Source: Natronosalvus halobius
GTDB lineage: Archaea > Halobacteriota > Halobacteria > Halobacteriales > Natrialbaceae
Assembly: GCF_024138145.1 (NCBI RefSeq)
Contig: NZ_CP099997.1
Location: 744,001 to 808,000, forward strand
Direction of reading: 5' to 3'
DNA length: 64,000 nt
How positions within the stretch are numbered: the first letter of the stretch is position 1; each line of letters opens with the position of its first letter. Positions 51,801-59,473 of this stretch are shown here, piece after piece. The notes below the pieces were generated by a model. That model was given only the letters and a program-made list of their open reading frames with translations, was not told the origin of the DNA and did not search any database. The position numbers and the translations under genes were made by a program.

Positions 51801-54040
51801 ACCTGGGCGGCGACCTCGTTCGTCTCGCGCGGGTCGCCGATCGCATCGGACACCTGGGAGACGGCATCGCTCGCGTCGCCGAACTGGTCGAGGTACACCG
51901 TACCGATTTCGGGCGCCGAAGCCACGTTGACAAAGTCGGCGACGAGGTTCGCGTCGTCGCCTAAGTTTTGCACGACGTACCCCTCGTGTTCGCGACTCTC
52001 GGCTGCGTCCAGGGCGGCCGCTGGCTCGAGGCGGTCGAACTGGTACCGAGGGTGCATCGCCTCGGCGAGAATCGTCTCGATGTCGGCCGCGTAGCCGCTC
52101 CCGGCGTCGACGATGCCGATCGGAACAGGCTCGTCGTAGACGAACGTCGGCCCCGTCGAGACGGTGACGGAGTCGCCGAGCCCCGAGAAGGTGTACTCGA
52201 GTTCGAGGTTGCCGACGCCGTCGGATTCGGTCCCGACGGTGATCGTTATTTCGTCCGAGCGGGCGGATTCGAAGTCGACGCGTTCGCCGAACGTGGTCTC
52301 CTCACCGTCGACCTCGAGCCAGGCCTGGCCGACGTAGTCTCCGACCTGTTCGACGGTGACCGATTCGACGTGAGCGACGTTCGCGGTCACGTCGAACGAC
52401 TCGCCGGCCTCGAGGCCCTCGGGTTGGCCGTCGACGACGGCGATGGCGAGGCTGTCGCCGAGCGTGAAATCGACCGAGTGAAAGCCGTCGTCGACCTCGA
52501 CGGTGACGGTGTCGGCGGTGTAGCCGAACGCGTTGGCAGTTAGCTCGTACGTACCGGGAATTGCCCGGACCTGGAACTCCCCGTCGGCGTTCGTCTCGAC
52601 CGGGAAGCCGTCGAGTGTGACGGTTGCGTCGTCGATGGGGGCGCCGTCGGAGTCGGTGACGGTCCCGGTGACACCGCTATCGGCGGCGACGCGACCGACG
52701 GAAGCGAAGGCGTCGACGATTCCGCGTCCGTACCGAATATCGGGGTCGTCCGACTCGCCCTCGGGTTTCCAGGCAGTGGCGGCGAGGGCGCGTTTCACCC
52801 GCTCCGGCGTGGCTTCCTCGAGGGCTGCCGATCTGATGAGACCGACGACGCCCGCGACGTGGGGCGACGCCATCGACGTCCCGGAGATGGCGTGATACGG
52901 CCCGTTCGAGTGGTCGATCGGGAACGCGCTGGTTACGTCCACGCCCGGCGCCGACACGTCCGGGACGACGTAGCTATCGGGCCAGTCGTCGGGCGCGAGG
53001 TGCCCCCAGTCGTTCGCCGTCGAGATCGTTTCACCGCTCGAGAATTCGGCGATGGCCTCGTCTTCGTCTGAGGCCCCGATTGCGAAGGCGTCGTAGACGT
53101 TGGCGGGCGACCCGGACGTTCCGACCCTGCTGTTGCCCGACGAAGAGACGACGACCGTACCAGCCTGGTCTGCGTTCCGGACCGGTTCGATCATCTCGCC
53201 CACGTAGCCGTCGATCCCGAGGCTCATGTTGATCGCGTCGGCGTCTTCCTCGACCGCCCACTGCATACCGCCGATGATCTGCGCGAACGACCCGCCCCCA
53301 TCCGGGAGGACGAGTCCACCGAGCAACGTCGCGTCCGGGGCGACGCCGATTGCGGTGCCGGAATCGTCGCCACCCGCGACCGTCCCGCTCACGTGCGTGC
53401 CGTGATAGTGTGAATCGTGGGGCTCCGAGTCGACCTGCTCGCCGTCGCCGTCGAACTCGGCGAAGTTGTCGGACTCGAGGTCGATGTCCGGGTGGGTCGG
53501 GTCGACGCCGGTGTCGAGCACCGCGATTCGGGCGCCCTCGCCGCGCGAGTCGTACGCGTCCCACGCCCCGGGCGCGTCGATCTGCTCGAGGCCGTACGTG
53601 ACGTTACCCGTTTCCTCACTAACGGTTCCGACGTCCGGTTCTGGGATCTCGTAGCGGAAGTTGGGGTGGACCTCCGAGACGCCCTCCTGGGCGGTCACCT
53701 GCTCGAGGTCGACGACGCTGGTATCGACCTCGAGGAGGAGCGCGTTCGCGAGCCAGAAGCGTTTCTTCACCGCGAGGCCGTCCGTTTCGTCGACGTACTC
53801 GACGATGGGGGCCTGGCTCTTTTGGGCCGTCGCCTTGAGTTCGTCGACGACGGAATCGGATGCGACGAGTGGAACGTCCACGTCCTCGGCGCGGACGACG
53901 ACTTCAGTCGTCTCGTCGACAGTACCACTCGCCGTCGGGAAGAGTGCGAGTAGACCGGCACCCGCCGTTCCCTGGAGAACTTGCCGCCTCGAAACGACGG
54001 ATGGCGATTCGTCTGCTCCTTTGGGGGGATGCTCTGTCAT
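48887..54040 (-). CDS. Giant Tat-exported subtilase fused to a parallel beta-helix region
   Basis: A 1717-residue secreted protein. Twin-arginine signal SRRQVL at 17-22. Propeptide-like region about 45-135. Subtilisin-type S8 protease with the triad Asp176 (VLDTGVD), His213 (HYHGTHVSG) and Ser389 (GTSMASPH), plus oxyanion Asn303. A carboxypeptidase-regulatory-type beta domain follows (about 457-530). The middle carries several all-beta segments. From about 1070 to 1400 there is a NosD/pectin-lyase-like right-handed beta-helix (repeated NVTIRNVT, DCHLEHED and ERNTIENAGIG patterns). The last 300 residues are an acidic C-terminal domain. The protein probably matures outside the cell and its helix region may hold a glycan or cell surface. 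Haloarchaeal halolysins are about 400-500 residues; this length is unusual. Confidence 0.9.
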   Translation of the reverse strand: MTEHPPKGADESPSVVSRRQVLQGTAGAGLLALFPTASGTVDETTEVVVRAEDVDVPLVASDSVVDELKATAQKSQAPIVEYVDETDGLAVKKRFWLANALLLEVDTSVVDLEQVTAQEGVSEVHPNFRYEIPEPDVGTVSEETGNVTYGLEQIDAPGAWDAYDSRGEGARIAVLDTGVDPTHPDIDLESDNFAEFDGDGEQVDSEPHDSHYHGTHVSGTVAGGDDSGTAIGVAPDATLLGGLVLPDGGGSFAQIIGGMQWAVEEDADAINMSLGIDGYVGEMIEPVRNADQAGTVVVSSSGNSRVGTSGSPANVYDAFAIGASDEDEAIAEFSSGETISTANDWGHLAPDDWPDSYVVPDVSAPGVDVTSAFPIDHSNGPYHAISGTSMASPHVAGVVGLIRSAALEEATPERVKRALAATAWKPEGESDDPDIRYGRGIVDAFASVGRVAADSGVTGTVTDSDGAPIDDATVTLDGFPVETNADGEFQVRAIPGTYELTANAFGYTADTVTVEVDDGFHSVDFTLGDSLAIAVVDGQPEGLEAGESFDVTANVAHVESVTVEQVGDYVGQAWLEVDGEETTFGERVDFESARSDEITITVGTESDGVGNLELEYTFSGLGDSVTVSTGPTFVYDEPVPIGIVDAGSGYAADIETILAEAMHPRYQFDRLEPAAALDAAESREHEGYVVQNLGDDANLVADFVNVASAPEIGTVYLDQFGDASDAVSQVSDAIGDPRETNEVAAQVPYPIAYPIEYDISAAHPVFEGIAAEGESVTITEPDPVSVGIGVYYSGFHSYFEGYSGGVAGSTVASTAVASTETGDGLAIDDLSRVVHASSLGLGTFVDRDAVTDAGQSLLGNLVAHAATTPPIDVVTAPAERVAPGESVTLEVAVENLEELEVGVTGLQFLDEGDLSLSIDGESVAFDDTLEYDAYDGTVEITVDTSQRIGEFAISTRFVTLGERGQTIETAATFRPTTVYESPLRVPEQVDDLQAAVDFVREGDTVELADGVYEVDAPDRGFQTGLYVGTPGITIRGVGGATPSIVHERDLPGPRIIHIGADDVTLENVEANVIDGEVDSKNAIGTGVLAGDGTSNVTIRNVTAAGTFGVQLRETADALVEDVTAFGTVVGVGTDSGFFGTVNGATIRNVTVTDSPDYSFQGGVIVNGATRVTVTDCHLEHEDGDRAGVALFGPFDGGEDCRIANNTIVGPDEEPYSDDRNNGIYVDGVDVAVEDNHVVDSHTGIRVAQYGFGIDPPAVSIERNTIENAGIGFRQFGDTALFAFNDVEAATGLDLGPGYFGLDADAVLARYNDLSATNLPFRGEPGDGWNAPEGPFDCRENYLGDRSYGDTIVDGDVAYDPYLTVPPVELESTDVDADAGALAVDALEPTEIATDLSLDPGGSYAVGFPGPTDQTIYDVLGVDGYGEFAGEIEMWNHDAGKWKSVTGDGNLQYADTLYAFRVTPAEGVRAEVHFQRADDPPVGPDGTPPGHRDSDLGKSHLQEGWNFVAAPTYGDEGDVFEMDVVDSIDDSLHAPGGQIGNGQKTAFTGYLVEATDDHWLDAGITAYDPTMTELYEGLGLDPQIHANPGPSTDARGMDRTLESVLEAPGDEETAVERVAAFVTERLATVDLDADLDDVLEEFSTTAEATAAEAPSAHADLVAEATDLAAERAVQTLIQGEFLDEEGDDTTADRTVESHADDRGGSTLSGIGRPVATDD

Positions 54041-54245
54041 CTGTTATCGACTGGTCTGGGAACCATACGAACCCCGCCTCACCCGATAATAGTAAAGAGA
54101 CGTACAGTCGTCGTTTTATGAAAGTCACCAAAAATAATATGTGTATGAGTGATGTATTTAGGAAATTATCTCCGCCTACAGTCGAGGCGATTCCCGCGTA
54201 GGGTCGGACACGTATAGACCCCGAGTAAAGCACCCTATCGACGCG

Positions 54246-54251
54246 CTATTA
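54246..54251 (+). promoter_or_regulatory. TATA-like box for the Lrp/TRASH regulator
   Basis: CTATTA at 54246-54251 lies about 26 bases before the ATG at 54275, consistent with a leaderless transcript. Confidence 0.5.
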
Positions 54252-54274
54252 GGGAACGAATCACTAGACGAAGT

Positions 54275-54862
54275 ATGCACACGATCGACGAAATCGACGT
54301 GGAGATTCTGTCCCTCCTGGGGGAAGACGCTCGTCGTCCGTTCAGCGACATCGCAGAGACGGTCGGACTATCGGGACCCGCCGTTTCTGACCGCGTCGCC
54401 CGCCTCCAGGACGCCGGCGTCATCAACCGGTTCACGATCGACGTGGACCGGTCGACGATCCAGGGAGGCGTTCCCGTCTTCGTCCAGGTCGAGGTTGTGG
54501 GTGCGGACGTCGACGCGCTCAGAGAGCGGATCGGCGACGCCGACGCGGTCGAGCACGTCTTCGTGACCGCCGAAGGTGACGTCTGGTTTTACGCCCGTGC
54601 AGAGGGGCGAAACGTTCGTCGCTGGCTCGAGGAGTTGCTCGAAAACGGCGACCTGGAGTATCGCGTTACGCTTATGGACGACGTCGAGTGGCGCCCGTCG
54701 CTCGGCGGAACCGCGTTCGCGCTGACCTGTGCGGAGTGCGGGAATACCGTCGACAGCGAGGGCGAATCGGCGACTATCGGTGGGGACGCCTACCACTTCT
54801 GCTGTTCGTCCTGTCGGGACCGATTCGAAACGCGGTACGCCCGACTCGAGGAAGGCGCCTAA
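54275..54862 (+). CDS. Lrp/AsnC-type regulator with C-terminal TRASH metal-binding domain
   Basis: A 195-residue regulator. The N-terminus is an AsnC-type HTH (EIDVEILSLLGEDARRPFSDIAETVGLS...AVSDRVARLQDAG, about 6-50) followed by an Lrp-like ligand domain. The C-terminus is a TRASH zinc- or copper-binding module with Cys152, Cys155 and a second cluster Cys176, Cys177, Cys180. In haloarchaea, regulators of this layout (CopR-like) control copper-export ATPases. No such ATPase is in the window, and the divergent gene is the subtilase, so the target is unclear. A metal-sensing role is expected from the family, not seen directly. Confidence 0.87.
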   Translation: MHTIDEIDVEILSLLGEDARRPFSDIAETVGLSGPAVSDRVARLQDAGVINRFTIDVDRSTIQGGVPVFVQVEVVGADVDALRERIGDADAVEHVFVTAEGDVWFYARAEGRNVRRWLEELLENGDLEYRVTLMDDVEWRPSLGGTAFALTCAECGNTVDSEGESATIGGDAYHFCCSSCRDRFETRYARLEEGA

Positions 54863-54974
54863 GTAGACCGGAGGTGCGCCTCGGCTCGAATCGATAGGCG
54901 TCGCTCCGTGACGACGTAGCCGAAGGATTGTTGCGAGGGAAGATCACTGCCGCAGGACCTTCCGCATCTTACGA

Positions 54975-55057
54975 TGCGAGGGGAGGGAATTGAACCCACG
55001 AACTCCTACGAGAGCGGATCTTGAGTCCGCCGCCGTTGGCCGCTTGGCTACCCTCGC
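54975..55057 (-). tRNA. tRNA-Leu (anticodon CAA)
   Basis: On the minus strand from 55057 to 54975, 83 bases. The acceptor arm GCGAGGG pairs with CCCTCGC, followed by the discriminator A (CCA is not encoded). D arm with AGCCAAGCGGCCAACGGC; anticodon stem GCGGA/TCCGC with loop CTCAAGA, giving CAA. The long variable arm is typical of leucine. The T arm GTGGG TTCAATT CCCTC has one T-T mismatch. No intron is seen. The gene lies between the Lrp/TRASH regulator and the LLM oxidoreductase; its 3' end faces the accessory side of the window. Confidence 0.95.
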
Positions 55058-55105
55058 ACGCGCTAGCGAGTAAGAAGGTGGCCTTTGAATACTCTACGGT
55101 TTCGT

Positions 55106-56071
55106 TCACCCCTCGTCCTCGAGCGCCGGAAGCACGTGCTCCCCGAAGTCCTCGACGAACGCCGTCTGGTTCGTAGTGACGTTGTGCAGGTACACCCGGT
55201 CGACCTCGAGGTCGAAATCGGCCTCGAGCCACGCGACGTGCTCGTCGATGTCGGCCGAGACGCGGACGTTCTCCTCCACCTGCTCCCTGTCGACGCCTTC
55301 GGCCAGTTCGTCGAAGTCGCCGGGCGTCCGGAGTTGCTGGGTCACCGGCCCCGGCACGCAGTTGGTTCGCCACTGGTCGTAGGCGCCCTCGAGAGCGGCC
55401 TCGTCCGTCTCGTCGTAGGCGAGCTGGACTTTGAGGTAGACAGGCTTGTCCGGTGCCCGCTCTTTGAACGCCCGGACGCGCTCGGCATCAGCGTCGTGAT
55501 CGGGCGTCCCGAGCGTGAGCAGGCCGTCGGCCCACTCCGCGAGCCACGCGGCGGTCTCGGGCGAGAGGGCGGCACCGACGAGCGGCGGCGGGGTCTCGGG
55601 GCGCGAGTAGAGTTTCGCCGCCTCGACCGTCACCCGGCCCTGGTGGGTCACCTCCTCGCCGTCCCAGAGCCGTCGCATCACGTCGGCACACTCCTGGAGG
55701 CGGGCGTTGCGCTCGTCCTTGACCGGCCAGTCGACGCCAGTGATACCCTCGTTGAGCAGCTGCCCGCTGCCGACGGTCAGCCAGAAGCGTTCCGGGTGAA
55801 GTTCGCGGAGGGTGGCCGCTGCCTGGGCGATCACTGCGGGGTGGTACCGGTAGCCCGGTGCGTTGACCGTCCCGAAGGTCATCGACGTCGCCTGTGCGGC
55901 GGCGCCGAGCCAGGACCAGACGTGCCCGGATTCCCCCTGTCGCTCGCTCCAGGGGTGGAAGTGGTCCGAGGCCAGACAGTGGTCGAGGCCGCGCGCTTCG
56001 GCGCGTTGCACGTACTCGAGCAACTCGCTCGGGGCGAACTGCTCGTGAGAGGCGTGGTAGCCGATAGTCAT
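55106..56071 (-). CDS. Probable flavin-dependent LLM-class oxidoreductase (non-F420 type)
   Basis: A bacterial-luciferase-like barrel, 321 residues. It resembles the luciferase-like subgroup annotated as probable non-F420 flavinoid oxidoreductases. The beginning TIGYHASHEQFAPSELLEYV and ASDHFHPWSERQGESGHVW are characteristic, and the C-terminal LHNVTTNQTAFVEDFGEHVLP also. Substrate unknown. The start is the ATG at 56071 rather than a GTG three codons upstream. It precedes the tRNA gene on the same strand. No clear operon partner; a housekeeping or redox role is possible. Confidence 0.85.
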   Translation of the reverse strand: MTIGYHASHEQFAPSELLEYVQRAEARGLDHCLASDHFHPWSERQGESGHVWSWLGAAAQATSMTFGTVNAPGYRYHPAVIAQAAATLRELHPERFWLTVGSGQLLNEGITGVDWPVKDERNARLQECADVMRRLWDGEEVTHQGRVTVEAAKLYSRPETPPPLVGAALSPETAAWLAEWADGLLTLGTPDHDADAERVRAFKERAPDKPVYLKVQLAYDETDEAALEGAYDQWRTNCVPGPVTQQLRTPGDFDELAEGVDREQVEENVRVSADIDEHVAWLEADFDLEVDRVYLHNVTTNQTAFVEDFGEHVLPALEDEG

Positions 56072-56280
56072 GTGGATCACTCTGGAGACGCGAACCGTCT
56101 CGAGACGGGTGCGGTTTCAACGAGGGTGACCGTATAAGTCGGGGACGCATTCGACGGCCGGGGCCGTTCCAGTCGTGTGGGTGGGCGGGCAGACATTTCA
56201 GGAGCCACGTTTATCCAAGACGTCGTGGAACGGGTCGGGTAGATGCGACGGCTTCGAAGAACGACCGATACAGGGACCAG

Positions 56281-58251
56281 ATGAGCATGGGATATACGCC
56301 ACTCACCGAGTACGGAATCATCGGCAACGACGACCGGATGGCTCTCGTCGATCGATCGGGGTCGATTGACTGGTGCTGCTTCCCCCACGCCGCGGGACCG
56401 AGCGTGTTCGCCCGCCTGCTCGACGACGAACGCGGCGGTCACTTCGCCGTCAGGCCGACGGACAGCTACGAGGTCGAACGAACCTACCGCGACCGGACGA
56501 ACGTCCTGGAGACCACGTTTTCGACGCGCTCGGGGGAACTCGAGGTGACGGACTTCATGCCGGTCTGGGGTGACGACGACCGCGAACACGATGGCAATCA
56601 GAACCACGACGACCGCGACCAGCTCGCGATCTACCGACGCGTCTGGTGTACGAACGGGACGCTCACAGTCGAACTCGAGTTCGAGCCGCGGTTCGAGTAC
56701 GGCCAGGCGCCGACGACCGTCTCCCGGACGGAGACAGGCTACCTGGCGACCGGCGATTCGAGGGCGAGCCCCGACTGGATCGAGCGCCAGGACGACCTCG
56801 TCCTCGAGGTCTGTGGCGAGTTCGAACCGAACGCGCTCGAGGATCGCGTCGTCGGCACGCGAACGCTGGTCGCGGGCGACGAGGTCTGGTTCTGTCTCCG
56901 GTACGGGATGGGCGAGCGCGACGGCGAAGGGGAACGGGAACCGGAGCCGGAACCGGAGTCGGAGCCGGAACCGGAACCAGCGTCGATCGCATCGTGTCGA
57001 AACGCGCTCGCCTCGACTGTCGACTACTGGCAATCCTGGACGGACTCGCTGATCGACGACGCGGCTCCGCTCGTCGACGACACCCCTTGGGGCGAGTACA
57101 TCCTCCGGTCGGGACTGGTGCTCAAACTCCTGATCAACGAGGAGACGGGCGGCATCTACGCTGCAGCGACGACGTCGCTCCCGGAGAAGTACGGCACCGA
57201 TCGCAACTGGGACTACCGGTACAACTGGATCCGGGACGCGAAGTTCACGATACAGGCCCTGCACAACCTGGGTCGAGACGAGGAAGCCCGGGACTACTTC
57301 GAGTGGTTCCGGGACATCGTCACCGAGCCACCGGGTGAGATGCAACCCGTCTACGGCGTCCACGGCGAGACGGACCTCACCGAACACGAACTCGAGGGGC
57401 TCTCGGGCTATCGCCACTCGACGCCGATTCGAGTCGGGAACGCGGCCGCGATGCAGAACCAGCACGACATCTACGGCGCCATCGTGCAGGCGATTTACGA
57501 GACGCTCGTCCACGACGGCGACCTCGACGACGACGAGTGGGCGGCGATCGAAGCGCTGGTCGATCACGTGTGCTCCGTCTGGTCGGAGCCCGATCACGGC
57601 ATCTGGGAGTACCGTGACGAACAGCGTCACTACGTCCACTCGAAGCTCCTCTGCTGGGTCGCCCTCGAGCGGGGGATCACGCTCGCCGAGGATCACGACG
57701 TCGAGGCGCCCCTCGAGCGGTGGCGATCGGAGCGCCAGGCAGTCCGCGAGGCGATCCTCGAGCACGGCTACAGCGAGCGCGCGGGGTCGTTCGTCCAGCA
57801 CTTCGATACGGAGACCGCACTCGACGCGTCCTGTCTCCTGATCCCGCTGTACGGGTTCCTCCCGCCGGACGACCCCCGGGTGACGTCGACGCTCGACACC
57901 GTCCTGGATGAGCTCGCGACCGACGAGGGCCTGGTCTACCGAACGAAGGGGAGCGAGGCCGTCCCCGACGTCCACGGAACGTTCGTCTTCTGCACCTGCT
58001 GGCTCGTCGACGCGCTCGTGCTGGCCGGCCGGGTCGACGCGGCGGAGGACATCTTCCACACCGTGCTCGAGCACGCCTCGCCGCTCGGGTTGCTGTCGGA
58101 GCGAATCGAACCCGAGACCGGCGAGCTCTTCGGCAATTTCCCGCAGGCGTTCAGCCACATCGGCCTCGTCAACAGCGCGATCTACCTGGCGAGCGCTCAC
58201 GGCGATGCCGACGAGTTGAACCACGATCCGCGGAGAGACGATCGACGGTGA
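56281..58251 (+). CDS. GH15 glucoamylase/trehalase-like glycoside hydrolase
   Basis: A cytosolic glycoside hydrolase of 656 residues. The N-terminal super-beta-sandwich begins YTPLTEYGIIGNDDRMALVDRSGSIDW and leads into the alpha/alpha barrel. Catalytic glutamates are expected in VWSEPDHGIWEYRDEQRHYV (Glu436 in WSEP) and in SERIEPETGELFGNFPQAFSHIGL near the end. The loop at about 216-236 is a run of Glu/Pro repeats (REPEPEPESEPEPEPAS), encoded by a DNA microsatellite. Haloarchaea use such enzymes on glycogen- or trehalose-like alpha-glucans. An ATG two codons downstream is possible. It is divergent from the LLM gene. Confidence 0.9.
   Translation: MSMGYTPLTEYGIIGNDDRMALVDRSGSIDWCCFPHAAGPSVFARLLDDERGGHFAVRPTDSYEVERTYRDRTNVLETTFSTRSGELEVTDFMPVWGDDDREHDGNQNHDDRDQLAIYRRVWCTNGTLTVELEFEPRFEYGQAPTTVSRTETGYLATGDSRASPDWIERQDDLVLEVCGEFEPNALEDRVVGTRTLVAGDEVWFCLRYGMGERDGEGEREPEPEPESEPEPEPASIASCRNALASTVDYWQSWTDSLIDDAAPLVDDTPWGEYILRSGLVLKLLINEETGGIYAAATTSLPEKYGTDRNWDYRYNWIRDAKFTIQALHNLGRDEEARDYFEWFRDIVTEPPGEMQPVYGVHGETDLTEHELEGLSGYRHSTPIRVGNAAAMQNQHDIYGAIVQAIYETLVHDGDLDDDEWAAIEALVDHVCSVWSEPDHGIWEYRDEQRHYVHSKLLCWVALERGITLAEDHDVEAPLERWRSERQAVREAILEHGYSERAGSFVQHFDTETALDASCLLIPLYGFLPPDDPRVTSTLDTVLDELATDEGLVYRTKGSEAVPDVHGTFVFCTCWLVDALVLAGRVDAAEDIFHTVLEHASPLGLLSERIEPETGELFGNFPQAFSHIGLVNSAIYLASAHGDADELNHDPRRDDRR
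56930..56985 (+). repeat. Coding microsatellite for a Glu-Pro linker
   Basis: Repeats of CCGGAG, CCGGAA type encode alternating Glu-Pro between the beta-sandwich and catalytic domain of the GH15 enzyme. Length is likely variable between strains. Confidence 0.8.
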
Positions 58252-58372
58252 CAGTGACGGCAGTACGTCGCGGGAATCGGCCGGCGTCGACAGCAATGTA
58301 TCGTCGAACAGAACGATACGTACGGCAGAAGACGAGTGCGGCACCCCGCCTCGCGCGGAACCCGGGAACGAC

Positions 58373-58675
58373 TCAGGACGACGGCGTCTCGAGGAGAATC
58401 GGCGTCGCTGGGCGGCGACGTTCGTCGTCCCGTTCGTGAGCGCGCTCGGCCGGTTCGGGTGGGTCGATGTGCGAGACGGCCTGGACGACGAGTTCCGTCT
58501 CGCTCGTCCGGGAACCGCCGGAGTCGGGGGAGGAGGGACCGTCCGAGGACTCGCCCCGTCCGTCGGAATCGTCCTGGTCGTACCGGGCCCCGCAATTGTG
58601 ACACACGACCCCGCCGTCGACGTGGGCGAACAGCCGTTCGCCACACGCCACACATCGTTGCGACGGATAGATCAT
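58373..58675 (-). CDS. Small zinc-ribbon protein
   Basis: A 100-residue protein with one zinc ribbon at the N-terminus: CVACGE (Cys pair near residues 8-11) and CHNCGA (near 24-27). The rest is Ser/Gly/Asp-rich and looks disordered. Such small haloarchaeal zinc-ribbon proteins are widespread and of unknown role. A TATA-like CTATAAG at 58699-58705 (plus strand; read as CTTATAG on the minus strand) lies about 27 bases from the ATG at 58675, supporting this leaderless start over an ATG at 58684. It converges with the GH15 gene. Confidence 0.75.
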   Translation of the reverse strand: MIYPSQRCVACGERLFAHVDGGVVCHNCGARYDQDDSDGRGESSDGPSSPDSGGSRTSETELVVQAVSHIDPPEPAERAHERDDERRRPATPILLETPSS

Positions 58676-58794
58676 TACTTCCATTCGTCAATCGAATCCT
58701 ATAAGCGCTCCGGCCAATCTACGACCCCGGGAACGGCTCGGCGGTTCGCACGGAGGCACCAAGACGTTTTACCCTGCCTCTCCTCTATCCGCTC

Positions 58795-59283
58795 GTGGAC
58801 GAACACACACGAGCCCCCGACGTGGACCCACCGTCGGACTCGAGCGCGCCGACGGGCTGGCGGCCCGAACTCGACCGCTGGGAGCACGGAACGCTCCGGC
58901 GAGCGACGGTTCACGGCGTCAGACTGTTCAACGCCGGCGACTATCACGCGAGTCACGACTGTTTCGAGGACGAGTGGTACAACTACGGTCGCGGAACAGT
59001 CGAGAGCCAGTTCCTCCACGGCATGGTACAGGTCGCCGCCGGCGTCTACAAGCACGTCGACTTCGAGGACGACGACGGGATGCGAAGCCTGTTCGCCACC
59101 GCCCTGCAGTACCTCCACGAGGTCCCAAACGACTTCTACGGCGTCGACCTGCTCGAAGTCCGGACCACGTTGACGAACGCCCGAAACGACCCGTCGGTGC
59201 TCGACGGGTGGAAACTCCCGCTCGACGGTCGGCACCCGGAGGCGACCGAGGCCGACGTCGTCTACGCCGAGGGACTCGAGTAG
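58795..59283 (+). CDS. DUF309 family protein
   Basis: A 162-residue protein with the DUF309 signature: [25 protein letters not shown] and [20 protein letters not shown]. The fold is a small all-alpha bundle; function is unknown. The start is a GTG at 58795. It is divergent from the zinc-ribbon gene and precedes the prenyl synthase gene on the same strand. Nothing seen ties it to a pathway. Confidence 0.85.
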   Translation: MDEHTRAPDVDPPSDSSAPTGWRPELDRWEHGTLRRATVHGVRLFNAGDYHASHDCFEDEWYNYGRGTVESQFLHGMVQVAAGVYKHVDFEDDDGMRSLFATALQYLHEVPNDFYGVDLLEVRTTLTNARNDPSVLDGWKLPLDGRHPEATEADVVYAEGLE

Positions 59284-59442
59284 GGGGTGTGTCGGCATCG
59301 GCCTCGCGACTGTCGTCACACGAGCAACTGACGCCACGCGAGTGCGAGTCGCCGAACTCGTACGAGCGACCAACACCCCTTCCCGGCTCCCCTCCCCCGC
59401 GCACACCGCCCGGACGGCGATCATTTCATCAGAAACTGAAGC

Positions 59443-59450
59443 TTTTTATC
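59443..59450 (+). promoter_or_regulatory. TATA box for prenyl synthase gene
   Basis: TTTTTATC at 59443-59450 is about 27 bases before the ATG at 59474, supporting the leaderless start and the choice of the shorter protein. Confidence 0.65.
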
Positions 59451-59473
59451 GCCGCCCGGCGAGCGTGAGACGT

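Noticed and set aside
49073-51964. Very long open frame (963 codons) on the strand opposite the subtilase
   Set aside because: High-GC haloarchaeal genes give long antisense frames. The subtilase frame has a complete signal peptide, triad and repeats; the opposite frame has no recognisable domain.
56077-58653. 858-codon frame opposite the GH15 gene
   Set aside because: The GH15 frame carries conserved domain motifs, while this frame is Arg/Pro-rich with none; an antisense shadow.
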